Part shown: positions 10,700 to 20,162 of the stretch, in pieces
Numbering within the stretch: the first letter of the stretch is position 1
Layout: every line of letters begins with the position of its first letter
NCBI GenBank assembly: GCA_964344185.1
Contig: CAYFMN010000010.1
Location: forward strand, 53,345-117,344
Source: JAJDAT01 sp964344185
GTDB lineage: Bacteria > Nitrospinota > Nitrospinia > Nitrospinales > JAJDAT01
DNA: 64,000 bases
Direction of reading: 5' to 3'
Program-made: the position numbers and the translations under genes
Notes under the pieces: model-generated
Database searches by the model: none
What the model was told of the DNA's origin: nothing
The model's input: only the letters and a program-made list of their open reading frames with translations

Positions 10700-10817
10700 A
10701 TAGATAGCGATTGCTACAATTTACCTTGATTTTTGCGTCAAAAATTCCCAAACTACAAGGCCGTTGAACGAAAGGCTTTAAAATCTTATAAATTAGATTT
10801 CTTTTAGAGGTTAAGCG

Positions 10818-11792
10818 TTGAAATTTTTAGTCACTGGAGGGGCTGGTTTTATTGGCGGAAACTTTGTTCGCTATTTTTTAAAAAATTATAAAGAAGACCA
10901 TCTGGTTAACTTAGATAAGTTAACTTATGCAGGAAATCTGGAAAGTTTAAAGGATATTGAAGCAAACCCATCTTATCGTTTTATAAAAGGAGATATTGAG
11001 GACTCAAACTTTATCGCAGATCTATTTCGCGCTGAAAAGTTTGATGTTGTCATAAATTTTGCCGCTGAGTCTCATGTTGACCGTAGTATTGACAATCCCG
11101 CTGTTTTTTTAACTACGAATATTCAGGGAACATATAATTTACTACAAGCGGCTAGAGAGTCTAAAGTTTCCAGATTTATTCAAATTTCTACTGATGAAGT
11201 TTATGGCTCTCTAGGCCCCGAAGGGCTTTTTACAGAAGAATCTCAAATTCAACCGAATAGTCCTTATGCGGCTAGTAAGGCTTCCGCTGACTTAATATGC
11301 CGGTCCTTTTTTGAAACTTTTTCTTTTCCGGTTTTAATCACTCGTTGTTGTAATAATTTTGGCCCGTATCAATTTCCGGAAAAACTAATTCCTCTCTTTA
11401 TTACTAATTTAATGGAAGATATACCGGTTCCAATTTATGGGGACGGTAAGAATGTTCGAGATTGGATTCATGTTGAAGATCATTGCAGCGCCATTGACGC
11501 CGTTTTTAAACGAGGCAAACCTGGAGAGGTTTATAACGTAGGCGCATGGCAAGAAAAAACTAATTTAGAAATAACGGACATATTATTAAAAGAATTAGGG
11601 AAGCCAGACTCACTAAAGAAGTATGTCGAAGACAGGTTAGGGCATGATCGTAGATACGCTATAGACTCAACAAAGCTTGAAAGAGAATGCGGTTGGAAAC
11701 CTAAATTTAACTTTGACCAAGCCATTGTTGACTCTATAAAATGGTATCGAGAGAATGATTGGTGGTGGCGTCCTTTAAAGTATAAAACTTAA
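10818..11792 (+). CDS. rfbB: dTDP-glucose 4,6-dehydratase
   Basis: 324 residues. An extended SDR enzyme that turns dTDP-glucose into dTDP-4-keto-6-deoxyglucose, the second step toward dTDP-L-rhamnose. Visible motifs are the NAD-binding VTGGAGFIGGNF at the N-terminus, AAESHVDRSID, the STDEVYGSLG region, the YxxxK catalytic pair in SPYAASKASADL, and CCNNFGPYQFPEKLIP. The start is a TTG at 10818 preceded by AGAGG at a good distance. rfbD follows after 89 bp; rfbA and rfbC are not in the window. Confidence 0.93.
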   Translation: MKFLVTGGAGFIGGNFVRYFLKNYKEDHLVNLDKLTYAGNLESLKDIEANPSYRFIKGDIEDSNFIADLFRAEKFDVVINFAAESHVDRSIDNPAVFLTTNIQGTYNLLQAARESKVSRFIQISTDEVYGSLGPEGLFTEESQIQPNSPYAASKASADLICRSFFETFSFPVLITRCCNNFGPYQFPEKLIPLFITNLMEDIPVPIYGDGKNVRDWIHVEDHCSAIDAVFKRGKPGEVYNVGAWQEKTNLEITDILLKELGKPDSLKKYVEDRLGHDRRYAIDSTKLERECGWKPKFNFDQAIVDSIKWYRENDWWWRPLKYKT

Positions 11793-11881
11793 TGTTATTT
11801 ATTAAGTTTTTTGGGGATAATTATTTTCATGTGGGCAAAAACTATTAAGTTTGTCATCAAGTTTAATTGGTTATTTAAGTT

Positions 11882-12745
11882 ATGAGGGTTCTGATAATTG
11901 GGGCTAAAGGTATGCTTGGAAAAGATCTTGTCCAGGCATCAAGCGATGCTTCATTAGATTTTATTGGTCTAGGAAAAATCGACCTTGATATTACCGAACC
12001 TCAAAGTGTTGAGAATAAACTGATAGAAATTAAGCCAAATGTTGTGATTTTATCTGCCGCCTATACTTTGGTGGATAAATGTGAGGATGAAAAAGAATCA
12101 GCAAACTTGGTAAATGGAGTTGGAGCAAGAAACGTAGCCTTAGCTTGTAAAAAAATTGGAGCAAGACTTTTGTATGTAAGTACTGACTATGTTTTCGACG
12201 GCTTAAAAGAAGACCCGTATGTTGAGAGTGATCCAACAAATCCTATTAATGCCTATGGTCGATCCAAATTGCTAGGCGAACAGAATGTCCAAGAAGTGTT
12301 GGATGATTATCTGATTATCAGAACCTCTTGGCTTTTTGGCCTAGGCGGCAAAAATTTTGTTGAGAGTATTTTGAAAAGGGGAGAAAAAGGAGAAGACTTA
12401 AAAGTTGTGAGCGATCAAGTTGGAGCTCCCACTCATACTAAAGATCTTGCTGAAGCTATTATTAAGTTAGCGCTAAAGGGAACAAAAGGGATAATTAATG
12501 TTTCTAATTCCGGTGAATGTTCGTGGCAAGGTTTTGCTTCGGCTATTTATTCTGAAATTGGGGTGGATAAAAGCAAGGTGTCTCCCATTTCAACTGAAGA
12601 ATATGGAGCTAGAGCTCTTCGTCCTAAAAATTCGAAGTTATCTTCCGAGCGATTTGAAAATGTAACTGGTTACAAGTTAAGACATTGGAAGGAAGCTCTA
12701 AAGGACTATCTGGAGCAAAGAAAAAGCCTAACATTATATAAATGA
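11882..12745 (+). CDS. rfbD: dTDP-4-dehydrorhamnose reductase
   Basis: 287 residues, the usual family length. It performs the last step of dTDP-L-rhamnose synthesis, reducing dTDP-4-keto-rhamnose with NAD(P)H. Seen here are the N-terminal IIGAKGMLGKDLV nucleotide-binding motif, YTLVDKCEDE, STDYVFDG, the catalytic YGRSKLLGE and the C-terminal RPKNSKLSSERF motif typical of RmlD. It sits 89 bp after rfbB on the same strand and is followed after 15 bp by the pentapeptide-repeat gene, with which it is probably co-transcribed. Confidence 0.93.
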   Translation: MRVLIIGAKGMLGKDLVQASSDASLDFIGLGKIDLDITEPQSVENKLIEIKPNVVILSAAYTLVDKCEDEKESANLVNGVGARNVALACKKIGARLLYVSTDYVFDGLKEDPYVESDPTNPINAYGRSKLLGEQNVQEVLDDYLIIRTSWLFGLGGKNFVESILKRGEKGEDLKVVSDQVGAPTHTKDLAEAIIKLALKGTKGIINVSNSGECSWQGFASAIYSEIGVDKSKVSPISTEEYGARALRPKNSKLSSERFENVTGYKLRHWKEALKDYLEQRKSLTLYK

Positions 12746-12760
12746 AGGGTTTTCTGTAAT

Positions 12761-13189
12761 ATGGATCTATCGGCAATAATTAAAAATCATGAGATTTGGT
12801 TCGATTCTATGGGAGAAAAAGGCAAAAAAGCCGATCTACGTGGAATGAGTTTGCAAAATTCAGAATTCAAGAACGCGAGATTGATAGAAGCTGACTTGAT
12901 GGGAGGTAATTTTTCTCACTCAGATTTTTCCGGGGCAGATTTGAGGGGAGCTAATCTTCAAGACGCTAATTTGAGTAATGCAACTTTTTCAAGCGCGAAT
13001 TTAGAAGAAGTTGATTTAACCTGGTCAAACTCCAAAAACGCCGATTTTAGCGGGGCTAATCTGAGTGGTTCTTACTTAAATGGAGCAGATTTGAGAGGCG
13101 CTAAAGGTTTGCTTTTAGAACAGGTTGCAGTAGCATTGATGGATGAAGAAACGCTATTACCCGATTACCTTAATAAAAAATTAGGGTGA
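12761..13189 (+). CDS. Pentapeptide-repeat protein
   Basis: 142 residues. About residues 30-120 are tandem A(D/N)LxG-type repeats (for example ADLRGANLQDANLSNATF, ADFSGANLSGSYLNGADL), which fold into a right-handed square beta-helix. No signal peptide or membrane segment is visible, so it is probably cytoplasmic. Pentapeptide-repeat proteins have varied roles, including DNA mimicry, and the target here is unknown. It starts 15 bp after rfbD, which points to co-transcription but not to a rhamnose role. Confidence 0.85.
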   Translation: MDLSAIIKNHEIWFDSMGEKGKKADLRGMSLQNSEFKNARLIEADLMGGNFSHSDFSGADLRGANLQDANLSNATFSSANLEEVDLTWSNSKNADFSGANLSGSYLNGADLRGAKGLLLEQVAVALMDEETLLPDYLNKKLG

Positions 13190-13228
13190 TTTTAAATATT
13201 TAAATAACTATTTTGAGTAGGCAATATT

Positions 13229-13651
13229 GTGAGTTCTGAAAATCAAAGAAGGTTTTCCCTAGATAAAGTTGTTGTGGATCCAAAGGTGGCAAACAGAATT
13301 ATGTCTGCCGATGGAGACGATGAACTCGGCTCTTGGGACGGTCAATCCATTGAAGATTTAGTGAAAGAGTTAGACCGAATTGAAGAAACCACCGATCCTA
13401 ATTATGCTTCCTTACCGCATAGCGGTAATATCCCGGAAGATTTAAGGGAGGAAATAGCTAAAGACCTTCCAATTTGGGCTTGCGATGTTTCAGGTAACTG
13501 TTTGGTAGGGGCGAAAGCGGATAAAATTCGATCAGTAGATCAAATTAGAGCCCGCTACGATAAAAAATATGGCGGAGTCAAAGCGTTCAAAGAAAAATTG
13601 CATAAAGAAATTGAAGAGCGTAACGCTAGGCTAAAGCTGAAGGATAACTGA
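13229..13651 (+). CDS. Hypothetical protein, soluble, charged
   Basis: 140 residues, start GTG at 13229. I do not recognise the family. It is acidic in the middle (a SADGDDELGSWDGQSIED stretch) and has a charged helical C-terminus rich in K and E. One short segment, IWACDVSGNCLVG, has two cysteines five residues apart. No signal peptide or membrane segment is visible. It lies 39 bp after the pentapeptide-repeat gene and may be the last gene of the rfb transcription unit. Confidence 0.65.
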   Translation: MSSENQRRFSLDKVVVDPKVANRIMSADGDDELGSWDGQSIEDLVKELDRIEETTDPNYASLPHSGNIPEDLREEIAKDLPIWACDVSGNCLVGAKADKIRSVDQIRARYDKKYGGVKAFKEKLHKEIEERNARLKLKDN

Positions 13652-13717
13652 TACATTATAGGAAATGCCTTATTTTTTGGATTTATTTGTTTTATCTGTT
13701 TTTACGCATTTTTTGTC

Positions 13718-13726
13718 TGATATAAT
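13718..13726 (+). promoter_or_regulatory. Extended -10 promoter for the kinase-regulator pair
   Basis: TGATATAAT at 13718-13726 is a perfect TGnTATAAT extended -10 element; no good -35 is seen 17 bp upstream, as is common for extended -10 promoters. A transcript starting near 13733 would have a leader of about 130 nt. The leader contains GCGC-ggttaa-GCGC (13742-13755) and a GGATAT...ATATCC pair further on. It would drive the histidine kinase at 13862. Confidence 0.55.
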
Positions 13727-13861
13727 AGACCCCAAGTTTTTGCGCGGTTAAGCGCTAGGATATCAGATTACCCGGAGTTTACTTTCCTAAAATATCCAAA
13801 TTTTTTATAATAAGATTCCTCCCCCCTTTAGTTTTTCAAGTAGGTTTATATTGGAAATTAA

Positions 13862-15457
13862 ATGCAGCTAATTAAGGAAAAAAGTAGCTTAATCCAGCTT
13901 CATAAAGACATTGCGGTTTATTCTAACGAGAATCAACCGTTAGAAAAGGCTTTATATAAAGGATTGAAACGAATATGTGAAGAGACCGGTTGGCCAGTTG
14001 GACATATCTATTTTACTGCAGAAGACTCAAGAGAAGGCTTGGTGCCTTCTGTTATTTGGCATTTAGAGAATCCTGAACGATTTGAGACATTTAGAACAGT
14101 AACGGAAAATACCCCGCTTGCTCCTGGAGTGGGGTTGCCGGGGCGTGTAATGGCTAGCGGGAAACCGGCTTGGATTCCCGACGTAACAAAGGACGAGAAC
14201 TTCCCAAGAGCAAAAATAGCTGAAAACATTGGGGTTCGCGCAGGTTTTGCATTTCCCATATTCATCAGGCAGGAAGTTGTCGGAGTTATGGAGTTTTTTT
14301 CGTCAAGGGCTTTAGAGCCGGACGAAGAAATTCTGGAGGGTATGGATAATATAGGGACTCAAATTGGTAGGGTTCTGGAAAGAAAACGAGCCGACGAAAA
14401 GCAAAAAGTTCTTTTGCACAATGTTAGCGAAAGAATTAAGGAACTTACGTGTATTTACGAAATTACAAATTTGGTTAGAAACTGCGAAAATGTCGAGGAT
14501 ATTTTTGATAAAGCGGCTAACTTTATGATTCAAGCCTGGCAATATCCTGAGATAACTAGAACCAAAATATATTTTGACGGAAAAGAATATTGCCCGATTC
14601 CATTTGAGGAAACTCTTTGGAAACAAGCTAGTGAAATCACAATTAAAGGGGAATTACGAGGAACAGTAGAAACTTATTATTTAAAAGAAATGCCTGAAGT
14701 GGACGAAGGACCCTTTTTAAAGGAAGAACGTAATTTAATAGAAGGAATTTCTCGACTGTTAGGAGAAGCTTATGAAAAGACTCTTGGAGAGAAAGAAATC
14801 GTTCGGTCCAGAAAGCAATTAAGAGACTTATCTCAAAGATTAGAATTGATTCGTGAAGAAGAAAGAACTCGAATTGCAAGAGAGGTTCACGATGAGTTGG
14901 GACAGGTGCTTTCGACCTTAAAGCTGGAGCTTTCTTTATTCGGTAAAAAATGGAAAAACGAAGATAAAGAATCAAACCAAAAATTAGTTCATATGACCGA
15001 TTTGATCGATAATACGATTCAAACCGTAAAAAGGATTTCAGAAGATCTTCGCCCTCCAATTTTAGATTTTTTGGGGCTGGGAGAAGCAATAGTGTGGCAA
15101 TGTAAAGAGTTTCAAAAACTAACGAGCATTAATTTTAAAAGTAATATAAACCTGAAATGTGAAGAAATAGATCAAAACAGAGCCACTACCTTGTTTAGAA
15201 TATTTCAAGAAACTTTAACGAATATTTCCAGGCACGCCAACGCAAAAAATATTTTCGTGGATTTATCGAAGAAAGATAGAAATATCGTATTAAGAGTTGA
15301 AGATGACGGAGTAGGAATAACCAAAGATCAGGTGTCTAATCCAAAGTCCTTGGGGATTTTGGGAATGCGGGAACGCGCCCTAGTTTGGGGTGGAACGGTT
15401 GAGTTTTTCAGCCAGCCTAATCAAGGCGCCAAAGTTGTAATAACCATTTCATTGTAA
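13862..15457 (+). CDS. GAF-domain NarL-type sensor histidine kinase
   Basis: 531 residues, cytoplasmic, with no membrane segment. An N-terminal GAF domain (about 20-175) is followed by a second sensory or linker region with coiled-coil character (about 180-315), a HisKA_3 dimerisation/phosphoacceptor domain (REVHDELGQVLSTLKLEL, phospho-His 343) and a HATPase domain (N box FRIFQETLTNISRHA, G1 box DDGVGI, G2 box SLGILGMRER). This is the NarX/DegS/NreB class, which pairs with LuxR-type regulators. One such gene starts 7 bp downstream, so the pair is an operon with an assured partner. The signal is unknown; a soluble GAF protein could sense a gas, redox state or small molecule. Confidence 0.9.
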   Translation: MQLIKEKSSLIQLHKDIAVYSNENQPLEKALYKGLKRICEETGWPVGHIYFTAEDSREGLVPSVIWHLENPERFETFRTVTENTPLAPGVGLPGRVMASGKPAWIPDVTKDENFPRAKIAENIGVRAGFAFPIFIRQEVVGVMEFFSSRALEPDEEILEGMDNIGTQIGRVLERKRADEKQKVLLHNVSERIKELTCIYEITNLVRNCENVEDIFDKAANFMIQAWQYPEITRTKIYFDGKEYCPIPFEETLWKQASEITIKGELRGTVETYYLKEMPEVDEGPFLKEERNLIEGISRLLGEAYEKTLGEKEIVRSRKQLRDLSQRLELIREEERTRIAREVHDELGQVLSTLKLELSLFGKKWKNEDKESNQKLVHMTDLIDNTIQTVKRISEDLRPPILDFLGLGEAIVWQCKEFQKLTSINFKSNINLKCEEIDQNRATTLFRIFQETLTNISRHANAKNIFVDLSKKDRNIVLRVEDDGVGITKDQVSNPKSLGILGMRERALVWGGTVEFFSQPNQGAKVVITISL

Positions 15458-15464
15458 GATTAAT

Positions 15465-16126
15465 ATGATCACTGAAACAGAAACAAAAACCCAAATCAGA
15501 ATTTTAATCGCCGATGATCACCCGATATTTCGGCAAGGCCTTAAACACGCGTTTTCCGAAGCGCCCGATATAGAAGTTGCAGGCGAAGCCGCTACGGTGC
15601 ATGAAATATTGGAAAGGGTTCGAGAAGATACCTATGATATCGTTTTATTGGACGTTTCTATGGGAGGAAATANNNNNNNNNNTTAGATACTCTAAAGCAG
15701 ATGAAAATTGATCGTCCAAAACTTCCGGTTTTGGTGTTGAGCGTGTTTCCAGAAGATCATTTTGCAATTAGATTTATTAAGTCTGGAGCTTCAGGTTATA
15801 TGACTAAAGAAGAGGACCCGGACACTCTAATGGCCGCCGTTCGCAAAGTTGCCAAAGGAGGTCGTTATACAAGTCCTGAGTTGACCGAAAAATTAGCCTT
15901 TGATTTCGCTGATCAAAATAAGCCGCCGCATGAATACTTATCGGATAGAGAATATCAAGTATTCGGCATGTTAGTGTCTGGCAAATCTCTGACTAAAATT
16001 GCAGAGAAGTTGTCTCTTAGCGTTAAGACCATTAGCACACATAGGACCCATATCCTTGAGAAGATGAAAATGAAAAATAACGCTCAACTCATCCAGTACG
16101 CCATCCGCAACGGTTTGGTTCAATAA
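15465..16126 (+). CDS. NarL/FixJ-type response regulator, interrupted by an N gap
   Basis: The receiver domain begins RILIADDHPIFRQG and carries the phospho-accepting Asp63 in VLLDVSM. The DNA-binding half is a LuxR-type helix-turn-helix (LSDREYQVFGMLVSGKSLT, then SLSVKTISTHRTHILEKM). Ten Ns at 15673-15682 split the receiver domain. The frame before and after differs with exactly 10 Ns, so the gap size is a placeholder. By homology to NarL regulators two residues are missing between MGGN and LDTLKQM, which would need 5 unknown bases. It starts 7 bp after the kinase stop and is its natural partner. A strong terminator follows. Confidence 0.88.
15673..15682. other. Assembly gap (10 N)
   Basis: Ten Ns inside the response-regulator gene. 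The nominal length is out of frame, so the true length is different. Confidence 0.97.
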
Positions 16127-16149
16127 TAGATATAAGTTATTATTTAATT

Positions 16150-16175
16150 TGGCCCTGTTCTCAGGGCCATTTCGT
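16150..16175 (+). terminator. Rho-independent terminator of the kinase-regulator operon
   Basis: TGGCCCTG-ttct-CAGGGCCA (16150-16169) forms an 8-bp stem with a four-base loop, followed by ATTTCGTTTTT-like sequence, 24 bp after the regulator stop. Confidence 0.8.
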
Positions 16176-16264
16176 TTTTAAGTGGTGGTCAAAAGAAGCT
16201 TTGACTGGGGGGAATAAGGCCGACAGGTTTGTGAAACGACTTTGACCTTCTTCCAGACGATAAA

Positions 16265-18225
16265 TTATTCCGCTAAAAGTTGGTTCATATTTTCTTTTAA
16301 ATTTGGTTTCAGTTTTGAGGCGATTGTGTAAATATTATTTGCTTCTTTTATTTGGTTTAGCTCCTTATGCCATTCTGCTGCTTTGATAACGATTGATCGA
16401 AAGAGAAGAGGGCTTGAATAATATAATTTGTCAAACAATCCCAATAAGTTTCTTTTTTGCTCGGGAAATTCTGCCGATTTAATCATTTTATAGTAAGCGT
16501 ATGGAGCAATATGATTAGGAGTTTTATTTAAGATATTAATGAAATATTGCAAGCCATTTTCTTCAAGTAATGGGTTTTTAACTTTATTATTTTGGAATCT
16601 TGTATAATGTTTTTCGAAATTTATTTTTCTTAGTTTTGGGTTTAATCGATAGGCGTTTAAAAGATGTTTTGCTCCTAATTCTTTATTGCCGGAGAAATTA
16701 TATAGCTGCCCCAATACCCAATGGCTAATCGATAAACCAGGTCTCATTTCTATAATTAAGTTGAGTTTTTTTTCCATTAGATCAAAAATTTCGGGTTTCG
16801 TTACTTCCTTTCCGAACTGTAACATTGAGCCGAGGACAAATTCAATTACGCTTGTAACAAATTCCCTATCGGGAAATTCGGGAGTATTTAGCAAAGACTC
16901 ATTAATCTTATGATATTCTTCTCGGTTTCTATGGGTACAATTTTTATGGATTGCCATACAAGTGGCATAAGATAAATCTTCAATTTTATTTGTGGCAAAA
17001 AGTCCTTTTAAATATTCAGTTTCGACGTCGTTGGGATCTAATCCTTTTTCATCAACCGGAGTCTCTTTAAAATCGTGAATTTCTAATCTATTATTAAGGT
17101 TTTTGTAAATCCCGTAGGCGTGAACTCGATTTCCAGCAGCAGTTCCATGAAGTTGATCGTTAAAGAATAATTCTTTACCTCTCGAATTTATGGATGAACC
17201 TGTATTGATATAGAAAACATTCGAATTTTCTTCTGCCAATCTCTTATATAAGTTATCTATTTTTATCAATATTTTTTGACTATATTGCTTCATTTTTGGT
17301 TTGTGTAGAGCTAGCTGAGGTAAAGCGTTGATGCTCTCCATGGTTTGATTTTTTTCTAAGACCCCCGTTAAACTGACCAGTCCCAGGTCGATACCCGCAT
17401 TTTTTGTCATTTCAATCATTTCGTAAAAATTTTCTTCGAAAATCGAAAAACTTTTTTTATTAATTTCGTAAATGTTTAAATAAGGCCTGGAAACAGGCTT
17501 ATTTGGTAAAACTTTTTCTAAAGTGATCTTTAAAAGTAGTTTGAGATCGAATCTATCGAGGAAATTGAAATGGTTGTTGCAATATTGTTTTCTTGTTTGA
17601 TATGTGTTGTTTCTAACTCTGTTTAAATCGTTCCATCCGCTCATGACTAAAATTAAATTTGGCTTAAAGCCTAATAGTTCTCTTTTAATTATTTCTCGAA
17701 CGTCGCAGGCATTATACCAATAGTGACCTGAGTTAATTACCTCGTAGAACCTATCGCCGTTTGATTTTTTGTTTAACATTCTTTCTAGAATTCTAGGGTA
17801 TGTTAATTCGTTTTCATATTGCCCCGCCGTTGTTGACCCTCCTGCTATGGCTATTCTATAAACATTTTTTGGAGGCTCTTTTCAAAATACGGACCTCTGT
17901 AACCCCATTTGTTTATGACATGATCTCCCATAGCGTTACGAATCATTCCTTCTTCAGGTGTGAGGAATAGTTTTCCGACGGTTTCATTTTTGTCTACGAC
18001 AAACCAGGCTACATTTTTTGCGCTGCTTGCATTTCTGCGGAAATGGTAAGGTGGAGTCGCCTTTGTTTCAGGCGCAAATTCCATGAGAGGTTTAGCGTTG
18101 AGAGTCAGATACGATTGAAGATAAATAACATTATTTCGTAAATATTTTCCGGCAATAATTTCCATTCCAACCAAAAAGGTTGAAATGGAAATTATCGAAA
18201 ATCCAATAATTTTAAGAAAAGACAT
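16265..18225 (-). CDS. Membrane-anchored SGNH/GDSL hydrolase-like protein with TPR-like C-terminus, frameshifted
   Basis: Two frames, 18225-17851 and 17779-16265 (its true coding extends upstream), join into about 653 residues if one base is added to the TTTT run at 17879-17882. The joined sequence reads PYFEKEPPKNVYRIAIAGGS. An N-terminal membrane anchor (about 5-25) is followed by SGNH blocks: GGSTT (block I serine), VMSGWNDLN (block III, Gly/Asn) and DQLHGTAAGN (block V, Asp/His). The last 250 residues look like helical repeats, with an N..LNPKLRKI segment. SGNH enzymes of this kind add or remove acyl groups on surface polysaccharides. A paralogue lies at 25345-27277, and GDP-mannose and export genes lie between them. 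The catalytic assignment rests on motifs only. Confidence 0.75.
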
Positions 18226-18498
18226 ATGGAAGATTTGTTTTAAACAGTTGTTCCTTAAAATCTATTTTTATGAGTTTTATCAAAAATGATAAGTTTTATG
18301 CGGCTCGGGTAGCGCAATAGTAGGTATGGTCGGTAAAACTTTACCTACTTGCGTATTGTTGTAATATATACAGTTCAACAATATATTGAAATAGGCTAAT
18401 AGATAGAGCTAAAAAGAATTAACACCTTTTAACTAAACTTAAAAAACACACATCAATTCAAAAATAATTTTTTTAATAAAAATGAAAGATGAAGCTTT
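18226..18498. other. AT-rich intergenic region with an imperfect inverted repeat
   Basis: About 270 bp between two minus-strand genes. It contains the hairpin described separately at 18313-18353. The rest is low-complexity A/T with no gene visible; a promoter for the SGNH gene must lie here but I cannot pick one. Confidence 0.5.
18313..18353. repeat. Imperfect inverted repeat, 12 paired bases
   Basis: CGCAAtaGTAGGTA (18313-18326) pairs with TACCTACTTGCG (18342-18353) apart from a two-base bulge, across a 15-base loop. There is no T run on either side, so it is not an ordinary terminator. It stands about 90 bp upstream of the SGNH gene start and could be an operator or an RNA hairpin in that gene's leader. 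Confidence 0.6.
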
Positions 18499-18777
18499 TT
18501 AACTTCTGCTGGTGATTTCGATTAAGTGGTAGCCAAATGAGGTCTTTACTGGGCCATGGACTTTCCCCACTTCTTCATTAAAAACTACTTTGTCGAACTC
18601 TGGGACCATTTGGCCGGGATAAAACTCGCCTAAGTCTCCGCCGCTTGCTCCTGACGGACATTTTGAATGTTTTTTTGCGGCTTCGCCAAAATCTCCGCCA
18701 TTTTCAATTTCGCTTTTTAATTTATTACATTCTTCTTCGCTTCCAACTAAAATATGGCGTGCAGACGCTGAGGGCAT
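18499..18777 (-). CDS. Parvulin-type peptidyl-prolyl cis-trans isomerase, single domain
   Basis: 92 residues, the size of E. coli PpiC. The whole protein is one rotamase (parvulin) domain: ASARHILVGSEEEC at the start, GGDFGEAAKKHSKCPSG and GGDLGEFYPGQMVPEFD in the middle, and FGYHLIEI at the end, all family hallmarks. No signal peptide is present, so it acts in the cytoplasm. It speeds X-Pro bond isomerisation in folding proteins. The start ATG at 18777 follows TTAGGAGAAC-like sequence (complement of 18782-18791), a good ribosome site. Confidence 0.93.
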   Translation of the reverse strand: MPSASARHILVGSEEECNKLKSEIENGGDFGEAAKKHSKCPSGASGGDLGEFYPGQMVPEFDKVVFNEEVGKVHGPVKTSFGYHLIEITSRS

Positions 18778-18911
18778 TGGATATGTTCTCCTAAAAAATT
18801 CAAGTTATAACAGAATTAATAAAAATTGCTACTTAGAAAAATAAAGATAGCAATTGCGATCTCCATTCCGTTACGATATTGATTCCTAAATAATTATGGC
18901 CCTTAGAATAC

Positions 18912-19598
18912 ATGATTTTTTATAAGATGGAAACTCTAACAGATTTAGAAGAAAAATTAGAACAGTTTCGAAAGGAAAATGATCGATTAAAGGAGGCAGA
19001 GATTCTTATTCAAATGGGCAATTATTTCTTGGGTCAGAAGAAATGGCCGCGAGCGGCAAATTCGTTTAAAAAATCCTTGGAAATATTTGAAGAAAAAAAT
19101 CAAGGGGCCGAACAAGCTCATGCTTTTGCTTGCTTGGGTCTTGTTTCCTGGGAGCAAGCTCAGGTTCAAAAAGCGATTAATTCTTTTAAATCGTCGTTAA
19201 AAATTATAGATAAGGCAAACGATACTAATGATCGTAAAATTGTGGAAGCTATATTAGGACTTTCATTATGGAGAAAAGGCGATTGGACTGAATCGTTGGC
19301 AATATTAAAAGAAATTTTTCCGATGGAAATAGATTCTATACCAGAGTCGTATAAAATTCTACACGCAGCTATTGAAAAAGCGGTAATACAAATAAGAAAT
19401 AGAATTTCCGCCGCTCGAATGAATAATAACCCGCTTCGTATTATGCAAGGACATTTTACGTTAGTTCCTCTTTGCCTTTATATAGGTGAAATGGAAGAAG
19501 CGAAGACCCATTTATTAGAGGCGGAGTCGTTTGCGAAGACTTTGAACGACGATAAGGTATTAAAAATGATTCCTGATCTTAGAGAATTAATTAAATAA
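18912..19598 (+). CDS. TPR-repeat protein
   Basis: 228 residues, all helical, with tetratricopeptide-like units (MGNYFLGQKKWPRAANSFKK; ACLGLVSWEQAQVQKAINSF; LGLSLWRKGDWTESLAIL). No signal peptide. TPR proteins act as protein-binding scaffolds; the partner is unknown. The start is uncertain between the ATG at 18912 and the ATG at 18927; neither has a clear Shine-Dalgarno. The LRR gene begins 21 bp after its stop, so the two are probably co-expressed. Confidence 0.8.
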   Translation: MIFYKMETLTDLEEKLEQFRKENDRLKEAEILIQMGNYFLGQKKWPRAANSFKKSLEIFEEKNQGAEQAHAFACLGLVSWEQAQVQKAINSFKSSLKIIDKANDTNDRKIVEAILGLSLWRKGDWTESLAILKEIFPMEIDSIPESYKILHAAIEKAVIQIRNRISAARMNNNPLRIMQGHFTLVPLCLYIGEMEEAKTHLLEAESFAKTLNDDKVLKMIPDLRELIK

Positions 19599-19619
19599 CG
19601 AGAGGGAAGGGCTTTTTAA

Positions 19620-20120
19620 ATGACTAGTGAAAGGTTGTTAAAAGTTATCCAAGAAGCGAAGAGGGCGAGGAGGACGACTTTGGATTTATCAAAAAAAAAA
19701 ATAAAAGAAATCCCGCCAGAATTTGGAGAGCTTATAAATTTAATGGAGCTTAACTTAAGCGGTAACGAGTTGGAAAGCCTCCCTGAAAGTTTTGGAAATT
19801 TAAAAAAATTAAAAAAGCTAGCTATAGATTATTCTAATTTTTCGACTTTTCCTCCGTCTATTTGTCGATTAAGCAAGCTTGAAGAATTGTATCTTAGAGG
19901 CAATCAAATTACGAAATTGCCTTCCGAGATCGAAGGTTTAGTAAATTTAAAAGGGTTAGATATGCGCGGCAATAAATTAAGCCGTTTGCCCAGGGAGCTA
20001 AGCAACCTCCGAAAATTAAACCTGTTATTTATAGAAGCCAACCCTTTGGAAGAACCTCCTGCCGAAATTATCCACGAAGGGACCCAGGCTGTTTTAGAAT
20101 TTCTCCGCGCCGATAGTTAG
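19620..20120 (+). CDS. Leucine-rich-repeat protein
   Basis: 166 residues with about five bacterial-type LRR units of about 23 residues (LMELNLSGNELESLPESFGN; LEELYLRGNQITKLPSEIEG; LKGLDMRGNKLSRLPRELSN) and a closing cap ending in EFLRADS. No signal peptide or membrane segment. Such short cytoplasmic LRR proteins are binding modules without known enzymatic function. A GAGAGGGAAGGG purine stretch precedes the ATG. It follows the TPR gene and probably shares its transcript. Confidence 0.85.
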   Translation: MTSERLLKVIQEAKRARRTTLDLSKKKIKEIPPEFGELINLMELNLSGNELESLPESFGNLKKLKKLAIDYSNFSTFPPSICRLSKLEELYLRGNQITKLPSEIEGLVNLKGLDMRGNKLSRLPRELSNLRKLNLLFIEANPLEEPPAEIIHEGTQAVLEFLRADS

Positions 20121-20121
20121 A

Positions 20122-20148
20122 TTTCCAAGATGGAAACCTGATTTTTTT
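20122..20148 (+). terminator. Weak terminator between convergent genes
   Basis: TTTCC-aagat-GGAAA (20122-20136) followed by a seven-T run (20142-20148), directly after the LRR stop and before the end of the convergent mannose-1-phosphate guanylyltransferase gene. The stem is only 5 bp, so efficiency is doubtful. Confidence 0.4.
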
Positions 20149-20162
20149 GATCCCGTATTTGG

